Origin: Lumnitzera littorea
Taxonomy: Eukaryota > Streptophyta > Magnoliopsida > Myrtales > Combretaceae
Length of the DNA stretch: 64,000 bases
Reading direction: 5' to 3'
NCBI GenBank assembly: GCA_024138015.1
Contig: JAMXBB010000003.1
Location: 75,234,400-75,298,399, forward strand
Part shown: positions 24,421 through 36,308 of the stretch, one piece after another
Numbering within the stretch: the stretch's first letter is position 1
How the letters are laid out: each line of letters opens with the position of its first letter
The notes under the pieces: model-generated
Databases searched by the model: none
Told to the model about the DNA's origin: nothing
The model's input: only the letters and a program-made list of their open reading frames with translations
Position numbers and translations under genes: made by a program

Positions 24421-25190
24421 TTGGTGAATCAAGGTAAGATACCGACTCTTAAAGTGGACAGCATTGATGAAGAAGTAGAGGAGCTGAAGGACGATAGACA
24501 AACCAAGCTGTTCGAGGAGGAAGTTATCTATAATGAAGAAGGCAACTTTATGCTGACCACTCTAGTGTTGAGAAGGATAATGAATATTAGTCTTGTACCC
24601 GAAGATAAACAGAGAGAAAATCTCTTCCACATCGACTGCAAGGTGAATGAGTCACTGTACACCCTAATAGTTGATAATGGGAGCTACACCAATGTAGCCT
24701 CTGCATTTATGATCTAGCAATTGAAATTACCAACTAAGTCCCACTCGAAATCTTATAAGCTTCATTGGCTCAATGATAAGGGAGCCCTACAGGTGAACAA
24801 AGAAGTATTTGTACCGATCTGCGTTAGCAATTATAGAGATGAAGAACTCTATGATGTACCACCCATGAGTGTGTCCTATGTTCTACTTGGATGACCATGA
24901 ATGTTCAATCAAGTAGTAATATATGATAGAAGGAGGCATACCTATTCCCTAAAGTATGGAGGCAAGAGAATGAAATTGAGTCTTATGATTACCGAGTAAG
25001 TAAAGGTCATGCAGTCCCAATTGGGCTGAACCCTGAAGAAGGAGGCTTTGGTATTGACCCGAGCCAAACTAAAAAGAGAGACGGAGCTCGAGGAACCGAC
25101 CTATCTACTGGTATGAAGAATTCTGGATATGAGACACGAGGAGAAGGAGTTGCCCGCCAAGGTAAAAATCTTACTAAAAGAATTTGCTAA
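24421..25190 (+). pseudogene. F protease and linker
   Basis: The frame stays open from the zinc knuckle to 24717 (131 codons from 24322). An acidic linker leads to HIDCKVNESLYTLIVDNGS and NVAS. The aspartic protease active site is D-N-G-S at 24673-24684, where related elements have D-G-G-S; the catalytic Asp is kept. After a stop at 24715, LHWLNDKGALQVNKEVFVPI (24762-24820) and a VSYVLLG block (24873) continue the protease fold. The role would be cleavage of the Gag-Pol polyprotein. Confidence 0.8.
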
Positions 25191-25960
25191 CCTGTTTCCA
25201 AAAGAGCTATTGAAAGGTCTACCCCCAATCTAAAGTGTCGAGCATGCCATTAACCTATAACCAGGAGCCATACTGTCAAACAAGCCTGCCTATAGGCTAA
25301 ATCCTAAACAGGCCGCTGAGCTGCAAAAGCAAGTAGATGAGTTGATGAGAAAGGGGTATGTACACGAGTACCTTAGTCCCTACTCAATGTTAGCCTTGTT
25401 AGTATCGAAGAAAGATGGTTCTTAGAAGATGTGTGTAAATAGCCAAGCGATCAATCAAATCACCATCAAGTACAGGCATCCTATACCTAAGCTTGATGAC
25501 ATGCTAAACGAATTAAGTAGAGCAAGAGTATTCTTCAAGATCGACCTCAAATTTGGATTCCATCATATCTAAATGTGCAAAGGTGATAAGTGGAAGACTA
25601 CATTCAAAACTCGCCATGGATTATATGAGTAGCTTGTAATGCCATTTGGATTATCCAATGCGTCAAGCACATTTATGCGCCTAATGAATCATGCGCTTTG
25701 AGACTTATTAGGGAAGTTTGTCGTAGTTTATTTTGACAACATCTTAGTGTACAACCCCGACCCAAAGACTCACCGGTAGCATCTCCAAAGAGTCTTTACA
25801 AAACTCCAAGCTAAACAGCTCTATGCCAATCTGAAGAAATGCAATTTTTGCCAACACGAGGTAATCTTCTTAAGGTTTGTTATGAGTAGATGTGGCATCT
25901 GAGTTGATGATGAGAAAATAAGGGCAATCATAAAATGGCCTAAGCCGACCTATTATGCAA
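25190..25960 (+). pseudogene. F reverse transcriptase
   Basis: The RT motifs run in order: LFPKELLKGLPP (25195), KPAYRLNPKQAAELQKQVD (25282-25338), GYVHEYLSPYSMLALLVSKK (25357-25410), HPIPKLDDMLNELS (25478-25518), FFKIDLKFGFHHI (25533-25570), and MPFGLSNASSTF (25639-25675). The polymerase signature is YFDN at 25729-25740, so the second catalytic Asp (normally Y-x-D-D) has become Asn by a GAC-to-AAC change. About ten stops occur, many TAG where Gln or Trp is expected. No polymerase activity is possible from this copy. Confidence 0.85.
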
Positions 25961-25962
25961 AT

Positions 25963-26532
25963 GTGAGAAGTTTCCATGGCCTAACATCATTCTATTGTAG
26001 ATTTATAAAGAACTTTAATACAATTGTGACCTTGTTTACCAAACTGTCGAAGAAGAGCATTGAATTCACATGGGGAAAGAAAGAGAAGATAAGTTTTGAG
26101 GAGGTAAAAGAAAGGCTGACTATAGCCCCCATCTTAGCTCTACTAAGGTTTGACAAAGTTTTTGAAGTATGGTGTGATGCATCCAAACTAGGCATAGGTG
26201 TCGTGTTGATGCAAGAAGGACAATCTATTACTTACTTTAGCGAGAAACTTCGAAGAGCTACACTTAACTATTTTGTATATGATAAGGAGTTTTGTTCCTT
26301 AATCCGATGCCTAACGGTGTGACAACATTATTTGCTACCCAAGGAGTTTGTGATCTATACTGATCATGAATCTTTGAGGTATCTTAAGAGCCAACTTAAG
26401 TTATCTCAAAGGCAAGCCAAATCAGTCAAGTTCATGGAGGTTTTTTCTTATGTCATAAAATACAAGAATAAAAAGAATAATGTACTAGCTGACACCTTAT
26501 CAAGACAACATTCTCTCCTGACCCAGCTATAG
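25963..26532 (+). pseudogene. F connection domain and RNase H
   Basis: Two open segments (25963-26322 and 26332-26532) are separated by one TGA. They read MRSFHGLTSFYCRFIKNF (connection), then VWCDASKLGIGVVLMQEG with the first RNase H Asp, ITYFSEKLRRATLNY, YDKEFCSLIR, and YTDHESLRYL with a later Asp, ending VLADTLSRQ. RNase H would remove the RNA strand after reverse transcription. This is the best-preserved part of F. Confidence 0.85.
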
Positions 26533-26565
26533 ACCAAGCCGCTTGGCTTTTTAACAATAAAGAAT

Positions 26566-27560
26566 TTGTATGCTAAGGAACCACATTTTGGTCCTATCTA
26601 TACTCAATCTAAGGAAGGACAGACACTAGATGACTATCATAGAGAAGACAAATACTTATTTAGGAAAAGGAGACTATGTATCCCAACCTATTCCATGAGA
26701 GAGTTGCTAATGCGCGAGGCACATAGAGGAGGATTAATAGGACACTTTAGCCAGAGCCAAACCCATGAAGTACTAGTTGTGAGGTTCTTTTGGCCAAGGA
26801 TGAAGAGAGATGTCCAGTCCATATTGGAAAGGTATATGACCTACCAAAAAGCGAAGAGCCAAGCTGAGCTAAGCCGAGCTAAGTAAGGACACTATCTACC
26901 CTTACCTATCTCGACCAAACAATGGTTCAAGCTAAGTATGGACTTCATGTTAGGATTACTAAGGATGTCCCGAGGGAAGGACTCCATCATGGTAGTCATG
27001 GATCGATTTAGCAAGATGGCACATTTCGTGCCCTATTCCAAAACTAACAATGCTTCAACTATCTCTTTTCTTTTCTTGTAGGAAGTGATCGAGCTTCACA
27101 GGGTGCCCAAAACCATTATTTCAGATCGAGACCCAAAGTTCATAAGCTACGTTTGGAGGATGCTATGGAAGCAAATGGGAACCAAGCTATTAAACAACAC
27201 ATCCTACCATCCATAGGCCAATGGACAGATCGAGGTTGTCAATAGAACCGTGGGAACTTTGCTACGAGTTGCTATTAAATGAAACATGGCTAATTAGGAT
27301 CTGTGTCTACCAATCATTGAGTTTTCCTACAATAGGACCACCCACAGCGTAACAAACATGTCTCCATTCAAGGTCACCTATGGGTTTAACCCCAGACTCT
27401 TGATGGACTAAGCACCCCAGCCAAGACCTGATGATGACCAACCAACCGTAAAAAGAGAGGTCATCAGAGTCATGCACTAAAAGGTTGTAGAGAAATTGAG
27501 TTGAGCTATTACTAAGCTCTAGAAGCGAAGATGAAGATGGAAGAAGAGAGAATTTTAACC
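26566..27560 (+). pseudogene. F integrase
   Basis: The zinc-binding region starts HRGGLIGHF (His pair kept), but both Cys of the C-x-x-C pair are Tyr (26833 and 26842; RYMTYQKAK), each a TGY-to-TAY change. The catalytic core keeps Asp at 26941 (MDFMLGLL), Asp at 27124 (ISDRDPKF) and Glu at 27232 (QIEVVNR). Spacing is 61 codons and then 35 between Asp and Glu, the D,D35E pattern, all in one frame. Stops interrupt at 26883, 27079, 27214 and later. Integrase would insert the cDNA. A decayed copy with an intact triad but a dead zinc finger is noteworthy. Confidence 0.85.
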
Positions 27561-27815
27561 AGGCGATCTAATCTGGATAAATCTCGACAAGGAAAGATTT
27601 CCAAACTTGAGGAAGAGCAAGTTGTCTCCCAAAGCCAACGAACCTTTCAAAGTGCTTGAAAAGATCAATCATAATGCCTACAGGACTGAACTATCAAAAG
27701 GATAAGGAGTCTCGAACTCCTTCAACATTGCCAATCTCCAACCTTACACTCTCAAGGACGAGCAACCTAGAGTTGAACCAAATTTGATCCCAAATCTTAA
27801 ACAACTTGAAGGGAA
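27560..27815 (+). pseudogene. F integrase C-terminus running to the polypurine tract
   Basis: The frame gives PGDLIWINLDKERFPNLRKSK (27559-27622), EPFKVLEKINHNAYRTEL (27640-27695), and SNSFNIANLQPYT (27715-27752), then NLKQLEGN over the polypurine tract. This GDLVW / PFKVLERINDNAY / FNVADLSPY order is the usual C-terminal domain of plant Ty3/gypsy integrases. I see no chromodomain; the frame continues a short way into the 3' LTR. Confidence 0.75.
27804..27815 (+). other. Polypurine tract of F
   Basis: TTGAAGGGAA directly before the 3' LTR start TGATAGGGATC. Confidence 0.75.
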
Positions 27816-28718
27816 TGATAGGGATCAAGGACTGATCACACACTCCCAAACCTATAAGCTAGCTTAAATGGTTCGCCGTGCTGTCCGAGGTGAGTTAAGC
27901 ACCAAGGAGCAGTACGTACCTTAATCTAACCTACCAAGTTACTTTGCTCTCCACACCATCCAGGGAACTACCAAAGTGATCAACTGACATTCCGAGCTGA
28001 CAGTGCAAGTACCAAATCAGGATACAACTTGCCCTATAATGTTGAGGCTAAACTAACAATTGTTAGGAGCTAACCATCCGAGGATGACTCAAATGTAAGT
28101 CGTCCCTAAGCTAACCCTTATTTGGTCCCAACAATCCAAGCTCTCAAACTTCTAACACCGACTAGACCTAATCAAAGCCCAACCTTACTCGGCTCGTAAT
28201 GTTATTGGGACCATAGAATGAGCAAAATTACGTACATGCCGTCCTTTCTAATTGAGGATATTCTTTTAGTGCAATTACATTGATACCCCTATAAATTATT
28301 CCCCTTTCTCTAACTAGTAAAATCCTTTTCTATAATTTCCTATAACCTAGGACTTACCCTGATTAGGTATTATAAATACTTACAAATAGTAATAACCATA
28401 AGGATACATACAAAGAGAATGCATGAAACTTTTCACACCTACTTGAGCTAAGTGTTCTTTTACCTACTCTTGTGCTACTCTTATCAAGCCCATTGAGTGT
28501 AGACTAGTGGTAAGTGACCTTCGGCCATACTTATACATCATATCAAGTATGACCCAAGCTCATGTGAGGTGCTAATGCATCATATCCATCATCGGTGCAA
28601 GAGAACCCCTACTTACCCTTTGACTGTCATTTACTTTTCGAGCCATCTCGCGGCTTGGACTCACCCCCTTGGCTACACATGATATTGGGTCTGTATATTC
28701 ATCTACGAATCCGTATCG
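27816..28718 (+). repeat. 3' LTR of F (903 bp)
   Basis: Starts TGATAGGGATC and ends CGTATCG (CA changed to CG). It pairs with 22044-22981 and is followed by the target duplication AGTGC. Confidence 0.9.
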
Positions 28719-29000
28719 AGTGCCACTCGTAAAGAATTACTTATACATTTAAACCCCTTATCCAATAGTTCTTTAAAGCTACTCCTTTAGCTTCTAAGGT
28801 CCCATTTACAACACTTAAGACAAGACTTCAGCTATAAGTTTGGTACCTAGGCTAACTTAGTCTTAAAGTTCAAATTTCCGAATAAGCTGCACCCGACAAA
28901 TCTTTGGAAATACACTTGGACATTCACATACTTCTGGAAGATCTAGTACTATTGGTACTTTCCTCGATCTCTCCCTTTTAATTATCCATAGAACTTTTAA
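28719..29000 (-). pseudogene. C1 reverse transcriptase, N-terminal part
   Basis: The minus strand reads VLDLPEVCECPSVFPKICRVQ (about 28960-28900) and then pieces matching the REIEFxIDLxPGTxPIxxAPYRMAPxELKEL stretch (KFEL, then VSLGTKLIAE, then MGP and KLKE, 28890-28770). This is the linker and first fingers of Ty3/gypsy RT. It stops at F, and the domain resumes at 22043 on the far side. Stops and frameshifts are present. Confidence 0.75.
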
Positions 29001-32000
29001 TCACCCACTACTATCTTTATTTCCTTAATTCCGTTACATTCATTCAATAATGACTAACTTTAACCCACTTTTATTATCTTTTTCTTGAATTCGACTTTAA
29101 TCATAAGCTACAACTTTTTCAAGTCAGTATCTTTCCACCAATGCAAGTTTTAACTTAATAGATAAAGGAAATCCCAATCACCTTGAATCCTTTTCTACTT
29201 ACAAACTTCTAACTTACAACGAATGAGTACTTGATATCAATATTACAATTGCAATTCATCCATTTATATACATATATATATATATATATCCTACAATATT
29301 TATACATTATTCTTAAAATTATTAATCAATGCTTTTGTTCATAGAACTTAAATTCTAACTAGTTGAGTTTAACTTATATTTCAATCATTACTTCAAAATA
29401 AGAAATCTATATATTTATCTATCATAAGTATTGCTGTGATTTTATCTTCAACTCCTAAGATCACTACATAGTTATCATGATAATATTCTTCCATCTTTTC
29501 AACACAATTCCCTTCATCAACTAACATGTCTTCCATGGAAAGTATGTAAACAATCAAAATAGTATTACTAGGTTCCCTAATATCTCTAGTTTCTCATCTA
29601 TCTGTGAATACCTTTATGAATTTTGTGAGTCTAATCTCCATAATTAAATAATCTATTTTAAGTCAAACACAATATCTAAGGAATAACATACTCCTCGTTC
29701 CAATACTTAATACTATCAGTATTGTCACAATATTCGAACTAAACATGGATTCAGTAAATTTATTTACCAAAGTTACTAGCTTCTCCTTCTTTTGTTCAGA
29801 ATTACTATCATTTGGCCAAGACTAAGTGAAGTTCCTTAATTGAAAACCATGACTTATCTTTTGACTCCTTTAAACTTGTAACCCTAAATGACCATCTGTA
29901 ACCAACATTCCTTATTCATTACCTCATTAATAGAGGTATAATAGCAACCTTCTAATTCACAACACATAACTAGGCCATATCCAATAAGAAATAGTTCCTT
30001 TCTTAGTTCATGCTTATGTCTATATGAGACTAGTGTAATAGCATATCGTATCAACTCATACTCTGCAACCTTATTTCAAATCACATTTATACCTCCTTTC
30101 TTTAACTTTGACATTTCCTATACCATCTGTATCCAAACACCATCATAGAAACACCCCTTTCTAAAACTCATGATTGATCACTTGTGAAGTAATCCTTCTT
30201 TTAATCTTCCAACTCTCAAGTTATACCTAACTCATACTACTAGCTTCTGTATGAATGTACCATAAGTCAATTTTTGATACTCCAAATATCTAAAAGTTCA
30301 AAGCTTCTCCTTCCTTGACTAACAAATGGTAAGTCAAAGCGGCTTATTTATCTTCCCTTATAAACATCATGCTTATTTAGTGAATTCAAACAACTTTCTA
30401 ATCTCTTAAGGTCCTTCCTCTCTCTATTCCACTTCTTGAGACTTTCTATCCTCCTCAATTTCCTCTTGTATCAAGATACTAGATCATTATTCCTTATTAT
30501 AATATCATGATAGGTATACTAATGAGCAACTATCCATTAAAGTTCACTTCCTATAAGAATGGGACTGTATCCTATCGATGGGGTGTTGAGGAAACTTATG
30601 ATAGTGGGTCCCGATTTTCTCTAAACTTTCCATTGTAATTTTTATTTCTACCATCAGTCATAACTCCCTTCGCCACTACTATTTTATGGTACCTAGATAC
30701 ATATCCAATCATAGTTTACTTGACCATCCTATCTCACTTCTCATTAACCATTTAACAATTGCCAATCCCCTACGACTAGACATAAGTACCACATAATGAT
30801 ATCATTTCATTTGCCTTAACACAACATAAAAATCTCACTATCCAATTTATACTTGTTCTCCTTCACTCACATTTACTTACAGACTCTCGAGAAATAAGTT
30901 TCAAACTCGTTATTCATTTGACTAAAGACTTATAGATTCATAACCTAATTATAGTATCATTTACGTTAAGTATCACAAATTCAATAGCTATCTCTACATA
31001 CGAAGAATTTGCATGACCAATATATCAAAACACATCTAATTCCATTATATCTCTAACTCTCAAATACATAGAATGTTTAAAGCATATGCATATAACCAAA
31101 AGATATACATTCACCAAAAGGTACAACAATATACATCAAAGAATCAAAGGTATATCCATAAACGTTAACAAATAACATAGGATCAAACTATAATGCCCTA
31201 GCACAACAAAACTAGCTATTATGATATATTCATCATTTAAGTTATCAATAGCAATTATTCATTATAAGGAAGTCCACTACATCTACCTTCCAATTAAACC
31301 ATCATCATTTCCACTTGTTGATTCAGTACATAGCTACACATTCTTGGGAATACCAGGAATAGTAATAACTTCATATACCTTTATTGTCATCATACTCTTC
31401 AATGTCCTTATTAACTATTACCTCATGTGCCACATCCCCAATCTATACAAGGTCTACTTTTGAATTAGGTTCTGATTACGCCTCCAGTATGGATTTTAGT
31501 TTACTCTCTAAATTAGTTTCTAATTCCTTCAACGTTATTGTTTAGTTCATTCACCTCCATGTCTGTTATAATTTGCATCAATACAACCTACATATTCTCA
31601 TTAGGACCATCCATCAATTCCACATCTAGCTCCCTAATTCAGGTTCTCTTTTTTTTTTCTCTCTCCTTAAATTCTTCTTCTTCCTCTAAATCCTATTCTA
31701 TGCCATCCTTAATCCCACTCCCACTTAACCATCTCATGTTTACTCGATACATCCAATTAAACATCATTCTAAGGCCATACAGGTTATTGATTCTCTAACG
31801 GTACTTCAAGTATTATAGGTTTAGTGTAAGGTTCTTTTAGTTCTAAGGGTATCTCTATACCTACTCCAATTGATTCAGGAAAATATGGGAACCAATTAAT
31901 AATCCCTTGAGAATAATATCTAAAGATAATGATACGCTAATCGAAGTACAAATAGTACCACCAGCATAAGGTTTCCTTGTTTTACTCTTATTAGAAAGTA

Positions 32001-32470
32001 TTTCACTAGCATCATCTAAGCCGTAATCCCTTACTTTTCAACCACCTTTATTCAATGAAAACTATCACAGTATAGCTATTATACTAAAGACCAAAATTAG
32101 TTTCCATTAATGTCCATGAGTTTCGCTAACTACAATGCAACCCATCAATAAACGTATCAATATTCTCATTCATGGTCTTAAACATATCCCAAACAACCAT
32201 TTGACAATAATCTTTACATCTCAACTCTATACTAGATAAGAGACTCTTCTCCATTTCACTTAAATTACTCTAACTAACTATCAATTCTCCATACAACCCC
32301 ATAGATGGATTTAAGATCAATTAACGTTTATCTTAGTTCGGTGTTTTAGTCACTTGTTATTCTATAATTTATAATATAGTCCTTTACTACCCACTTATTA
32401 CTTCTACTCTCATTATGTTTCTATAATGTCTACTTCTTTTAATTATGACAATTCAAAGTAAATTCACTAA
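29001..32470 (-). pseudogene. C1 gag-protease region, decayed beyond domain recognition
   Basis: Lying between the primer-binding site and the RT, this should hold gag and protease of C1. I could not find a zinc knuckle or protease triad. Open minus-strand stretches exist: 29660-29400 (about 85 codons with two stops; contains SMEDMLVDEGNCVEKMEEYY and YVVILGVEDK) and 31460-31260 (acidic, with DVAHEVIVNKDIEEYDDN and ITIPGIPKN). The plus-strand ORFs 31221-31463 and 31538-31798 are shadows of these. (TA)n lies at 29270-29289. Identity rests on position within C1 only. Confidence 0.4.
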
Positions 32471-32473
32471 AAC

Positions 32474-32489
32474 TATGCTTTGATCCCAA
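32474..32489 (-). other. Primer-binding site of C1 (degenerate initiator tRNA-Met type)
   Basis: The minus strand reads TTGGGATCAAAGCATA, a decayed form of TTGGTATCAGAGCATA, eight bases after the LTR end. It agrees with the polypurine tract at the other end in giving the minus orientation. Confidence 0.6.
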
Positions 32490-32497
32490 CTTAGAAC

Positions 32498-35450
32498 TAT
32501 TATAGTCCAAAGTGGTAAAGTCATAACAATCCTACAGTATAAACTATTCTAAGATAGAAACCAACCTCTCAACTGCTATCATAGATATGATTTACACAAA
32601 TCATTCACGACTAACCCACTTTGAAGTAAATAGTTCACTCGAAGATAATATGATTTTGCCAATGGAAATCTTAAAACATATATTAAAATAATTCAAATGT
32701 TATTTATAATACCAATAACTTAGTTGTCTAATAAGTACATATCTCTATATCATAAGATTGGTAGATAAGTAGAAAAGCTTTAGATGTTCAACTGTTCATC
32801 AATTTTGTATCATCACTCCCTAGGATCCAACCATTATTAACTTCAGAATGGTTATAGTGTGCCTTCCTAGTCAGCACTTGCAAAAACATCTATAAAGATG
32901 TGAGTAACCAACCACTCAGTAAGTTGGGATGGAGACATAAGTCTATACTTTAAGCACAGATAAGGTTATCAAATAGTTATTCAAATGTAACACAGTAAAC
33001 AAATGTCATTACATGATGTTGTCCAGTTCGCCGTGAGATTAGAGAAATTACACCAGCTCTAATCCAGGTTGAGAAGTTTCAACATATGTACAACAACTTA
33101 TGACCAAACCTAAGCTTGTACAATAGAGACATCGCTTCTCCCGTGACTACCTTTGAACCACCGCCTTCACTCTTATCGTGACCTCTTCTCCTGTCATTTA
33201 GTACGACTAAGGATGAAGAAAGGACCATTATACTCCAGCGCTATCCATTTCAAAAGTATTAGCATTTGGTCAAAGAATCATAAGCATCCCCTATTAAGTT
33301 AGATTGCATGTTCAATTAAGATTGCAAGTCATATATCATTAAGTCCAATTTAAGGTGATCAATTAGTATCATGCAATGGAAACAATTGCAAACTAGAACA
33401 ATAAGTCAACAGTATACAATTAAGTTTAGAAACATACACATGGGCATGCGTACAATCAAACTACCTACAATCACAACCAAGCACATCTTAAGCCTCCAAG
33501 TACTATGAAATAGTACTCCAAAATACAATTATGTATTGATCCAAAACTTACTTGGACTTTCTGGTTGGTTACTTAAGGTGCGACTAGTAACAAGTCTTCA
33601 TCGATAGTCTCTATAATATAAATATTACTTTATTATTTATACACTTGCTATATGTAAACTTTATTATATAATTCAAATTGTTATCCTTAGTCTAGAGTGT
33701 CACTATACTTAATCATTCAGGTTTTTAAGCCTCTTGTGATTGTTCTCGATTTTAGCTGGGTTTTGATTTAACTTTTGATTTTGTCTCTAATTCAGCTCCC
33801 GATTACACTTTATTCATAATTTTTAGAAACACCTTCTAACCTATTCTATAAAGTTTATATAACTTTAACCCAAGTGAATGTAGTCTCTAATCCAGGTTCT
33901 AATCAACTCCCTAGTGCACTATTACTAACCTTATTTCTAATTTAGCTTTTGAATTAGCTTATGATCCGCACAAATTCTATATTGCCACATAAGTCTCCAC
34001 AATTTAGTTCAAGATTAGAATGCAAGCTTAGTATACAATCCAACATTACTCCAACTTGAACCAACTATTCTCAATCCCATTATTTGAGCACTTCACATAT
34101 ATTGCAAATATCAACATTATGCCTTCAATATATAAATCTAATACTCCCAACACTACAAGTTTATTCTTCCAGCATTAACTTACATCATAATATGTCATAA
34201 TACTCACCAAAATAGAATCTGCCTCAATTTCTCATAAAACTATTAAGCATATTTAGAAAAATAGTCAATTAATAGGATTTTTAATGCCTACAAATTGAAT
34301 TAAAATATGGAAAATAATTTTCATGAAAAAATTTTCATAGTAATTTAGTATACATCATAAGTGTTTCACAGAAAAATTTTGGAGATGAAATAACATCAAT
34401 AGGGTGTTTGAAAAAGAAACCAAAATCAACTTAGTTTTAGTGATTTATTAAGAAGAATATATTTTGGGACTTAATTTAAATAATGTAATATTTTTCCTAA
34501 AAACTACATACAAAAAATATGCTTGAATAAATCTTTTCAATATTTTTTAACCGAATTTGATATTTTGTACTAATTTTTGAAAGATCTGAGTGTAAATTAG
34601 ACTCACCAAAAGTCATCGCATCAACTACCACAAGCCACCCTAGGTTTGTCAATGCCACCAGAGTAAGGTTTGCTACCTAATGAGGGTCGTGGTTCCTTCC
34701 CAGGTCCTATTTTGATATTCAATTTCCAACCCAACCCTTAAATCCACTATTTTTTTGAAATTTTTTTTAATTTCCTTCTAGCTTTTTCTCTCCTCACAAG
34801 ACATTTCCTAGATTGTTAACTATCTAAAATGACTATGAAAGGTAAGCTTCTAATTTTATAAAGTAAAGCGGGTCGATAGATTTTTACTTTTGCATACAAG
34901 TGTCCTATATTTGCTTTTTCTTCTATCCTTAGGTGTCTTAAACTTAACCATATTACTTAATCCACACCTTAAAGTATTACATCTTAGGTTGCCATACAGC
35001 TTTATTTATTTATTTATTTTTATTAATTTTCTTATCTTTATTTATTATTATTTAGTATATATTAGGTATTTTAGGTAATTTCAAGTATTATTCCATATAT
35101 GTAAATTCATACATAATACAAATAAATACTCCTAAGTATTATTTAAGTTATTTTATGATTTTTAGTGTACATATATTTTATCTCTAGTAACTCATTAATT
35201 AACGGAACTCGTTTTATATGTTTCTGATAAATAACGAATAAAACAAGTTTATTTTATAAATATAATAGTTTACCATCTTATTATTTTATTTTCTTAAATC
35301 CAATATTGCAAGATCATTTCTACTAATATTTCTAGTTTTGTTATAAAATTCAGGCTTGATCAATCAACTTTTGTGATTACCCTAAATTTTACATACAGTC
35401 TTTAAATCATCCGATTGTGCATTAATGGATGATTTGGTGGGTCCTACACA
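32498..35450 (-). repeat. C1 5' LTR (2,953 bp)
   Basis: On the minus strand it starts TGTGTAGGACCC (35450) and ends near GGACTATAATA (32498, ACA changed to ATA). It aligns with 18640-20649 for its right two thirds. Its left third matches the reverse complement of 58770-59576 (for example GGTAAAGTCATAAC at 32513 against the end of that LTR). LTRs of about 3 kb with a tRNA-Met primer site suggest the Tekay/Del chromovirus lineage. The right end abuts a truncated Athila LTR at 35451. Confidence 0.8.
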
Positions 35451-36177
35451 AGTTGTCATCTTTACTATGATCATAGCTTAAAAACATCAATATTTAGACT
35501 TGTGAACCATTGAGATAACGATGTAGTGTACCATAGTTGTTTTATTTTATTGCAATTCTCTTATTCTTGTTAATTTAATTACGTATTTCGTTTTGGATTA
35601 AGTTTTTATTTCTAAAGTCTCAACTTAATTATCCAATTCCAATACATAAATAGATTAACTATGATTGAAGGGATTATTAAAGTTTAGAGATAAGTTACAA
35701 ATTTCTTCCGAAATTAATTATTACTTATTTATATACTGAATTCCTATTCTTAATGCCACTCTAAGGAGTCCTATCCTAGAAGCAATTTAGGTAAGATGTA
35801 ATTAGTATTAAAGTTTAATAGGGAAGCAATTCTTATTAAATTAGCGCTTAAATTCCTCCTATTAATAAGAATAAGAAATTCATTAAAATCTTAAGATTCT
35901 ACATGCTATGCTCATGGTGATTAAAGTCAAAATATCCCAATTTATGTTTATTTAGTTTTATCTCATCATTACAATATTAATTAATTTTTTATTAGTTGTT
36001 GTTTCTCTATTTTCATTCAATTCATCATCAATATTGCAATCTAACATATGTTAGAGCAATTAGAATGAGTGAGTAAGTATTCAATCCTCGTGTGATCAAC
36101 AATCCTAAACTCTAGTAATCCTTTATACTGTTACTTGATAGGTGCACTTGCCTAATAGCATGGTATACACCACATCA
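35451..36177 (+). repeat. 5' LTR of D1, first 621 bp missing
   Basis: Aligns from its first base with 45550-46298 of the 3' LTR (shared start AGTTGTCATCTTTACTATGA) and ends CACATCA. The missing part corresponds to 44929-45549. The break coincides with the end of the C1 LTR, as expected if C1 inserted here and the far side was later deleted. Confidence 0.85.
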
Positions 36178-36202
36178 AGTTTTTAGCACTATTTCTAGGG
36201 AC
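36178..36202 (+). other. Primer-binding site of D1 (tRNA-Asp type, decayed)
   Basis: TTTTAGCACTATTTCTAGGG corresponds to the Athila consensus TTTTGGCGCCGTTGCCGGGG. Every difference is G-to-A or C-to-T. The D2 copy at 46665 is less decayed. Confidence 0.8.
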
Positions 36203-36308
36203 TGTTGATGAGGAAAGCACATTCCTTTATTAATCTATCATTTTAATCTTTGTTGTTTTTATATTTTTCTAGTAAATTAACCAAAATCTAACTTAATTTC
36301 CCTTACTT

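Larger units (their letters stand above)
22044..28718 (+). mobile_element. Element F: decayed Ty3/gypsy, probably CRM-like
   Basis: A complete 6,675-bp structure: 5' LTR, primer-binding site, gag with zinc knuckle, protease, RT, RNase H, integrase, polypurine tract, 3' LTR and target duplication. LTRs run TGATA to TATCA (3' copy ends TATCG). Domain order RT-RNase H-integrase makes it Ty3/gypsy. Three points favour the CRM lineage: LTR length near 0.9 kb, TGAT/ATCA-type termini, and a reading frame that continues through the polypurine tract (reading KQLEGNDRD) into the 3' LTR. That assignment is from family knowledge and needs a tree. It is inserted in the RT of C1. Confidence 0.85.

Noticed and set aside
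31221..31798. Two hydrophobic plus-strand ORFs resembling membrane segments
   Set aside because: They are antisense to acidic minus-strand C1 sequence; the apparent hydrophobicity is the complement of Glu/Asp codons.
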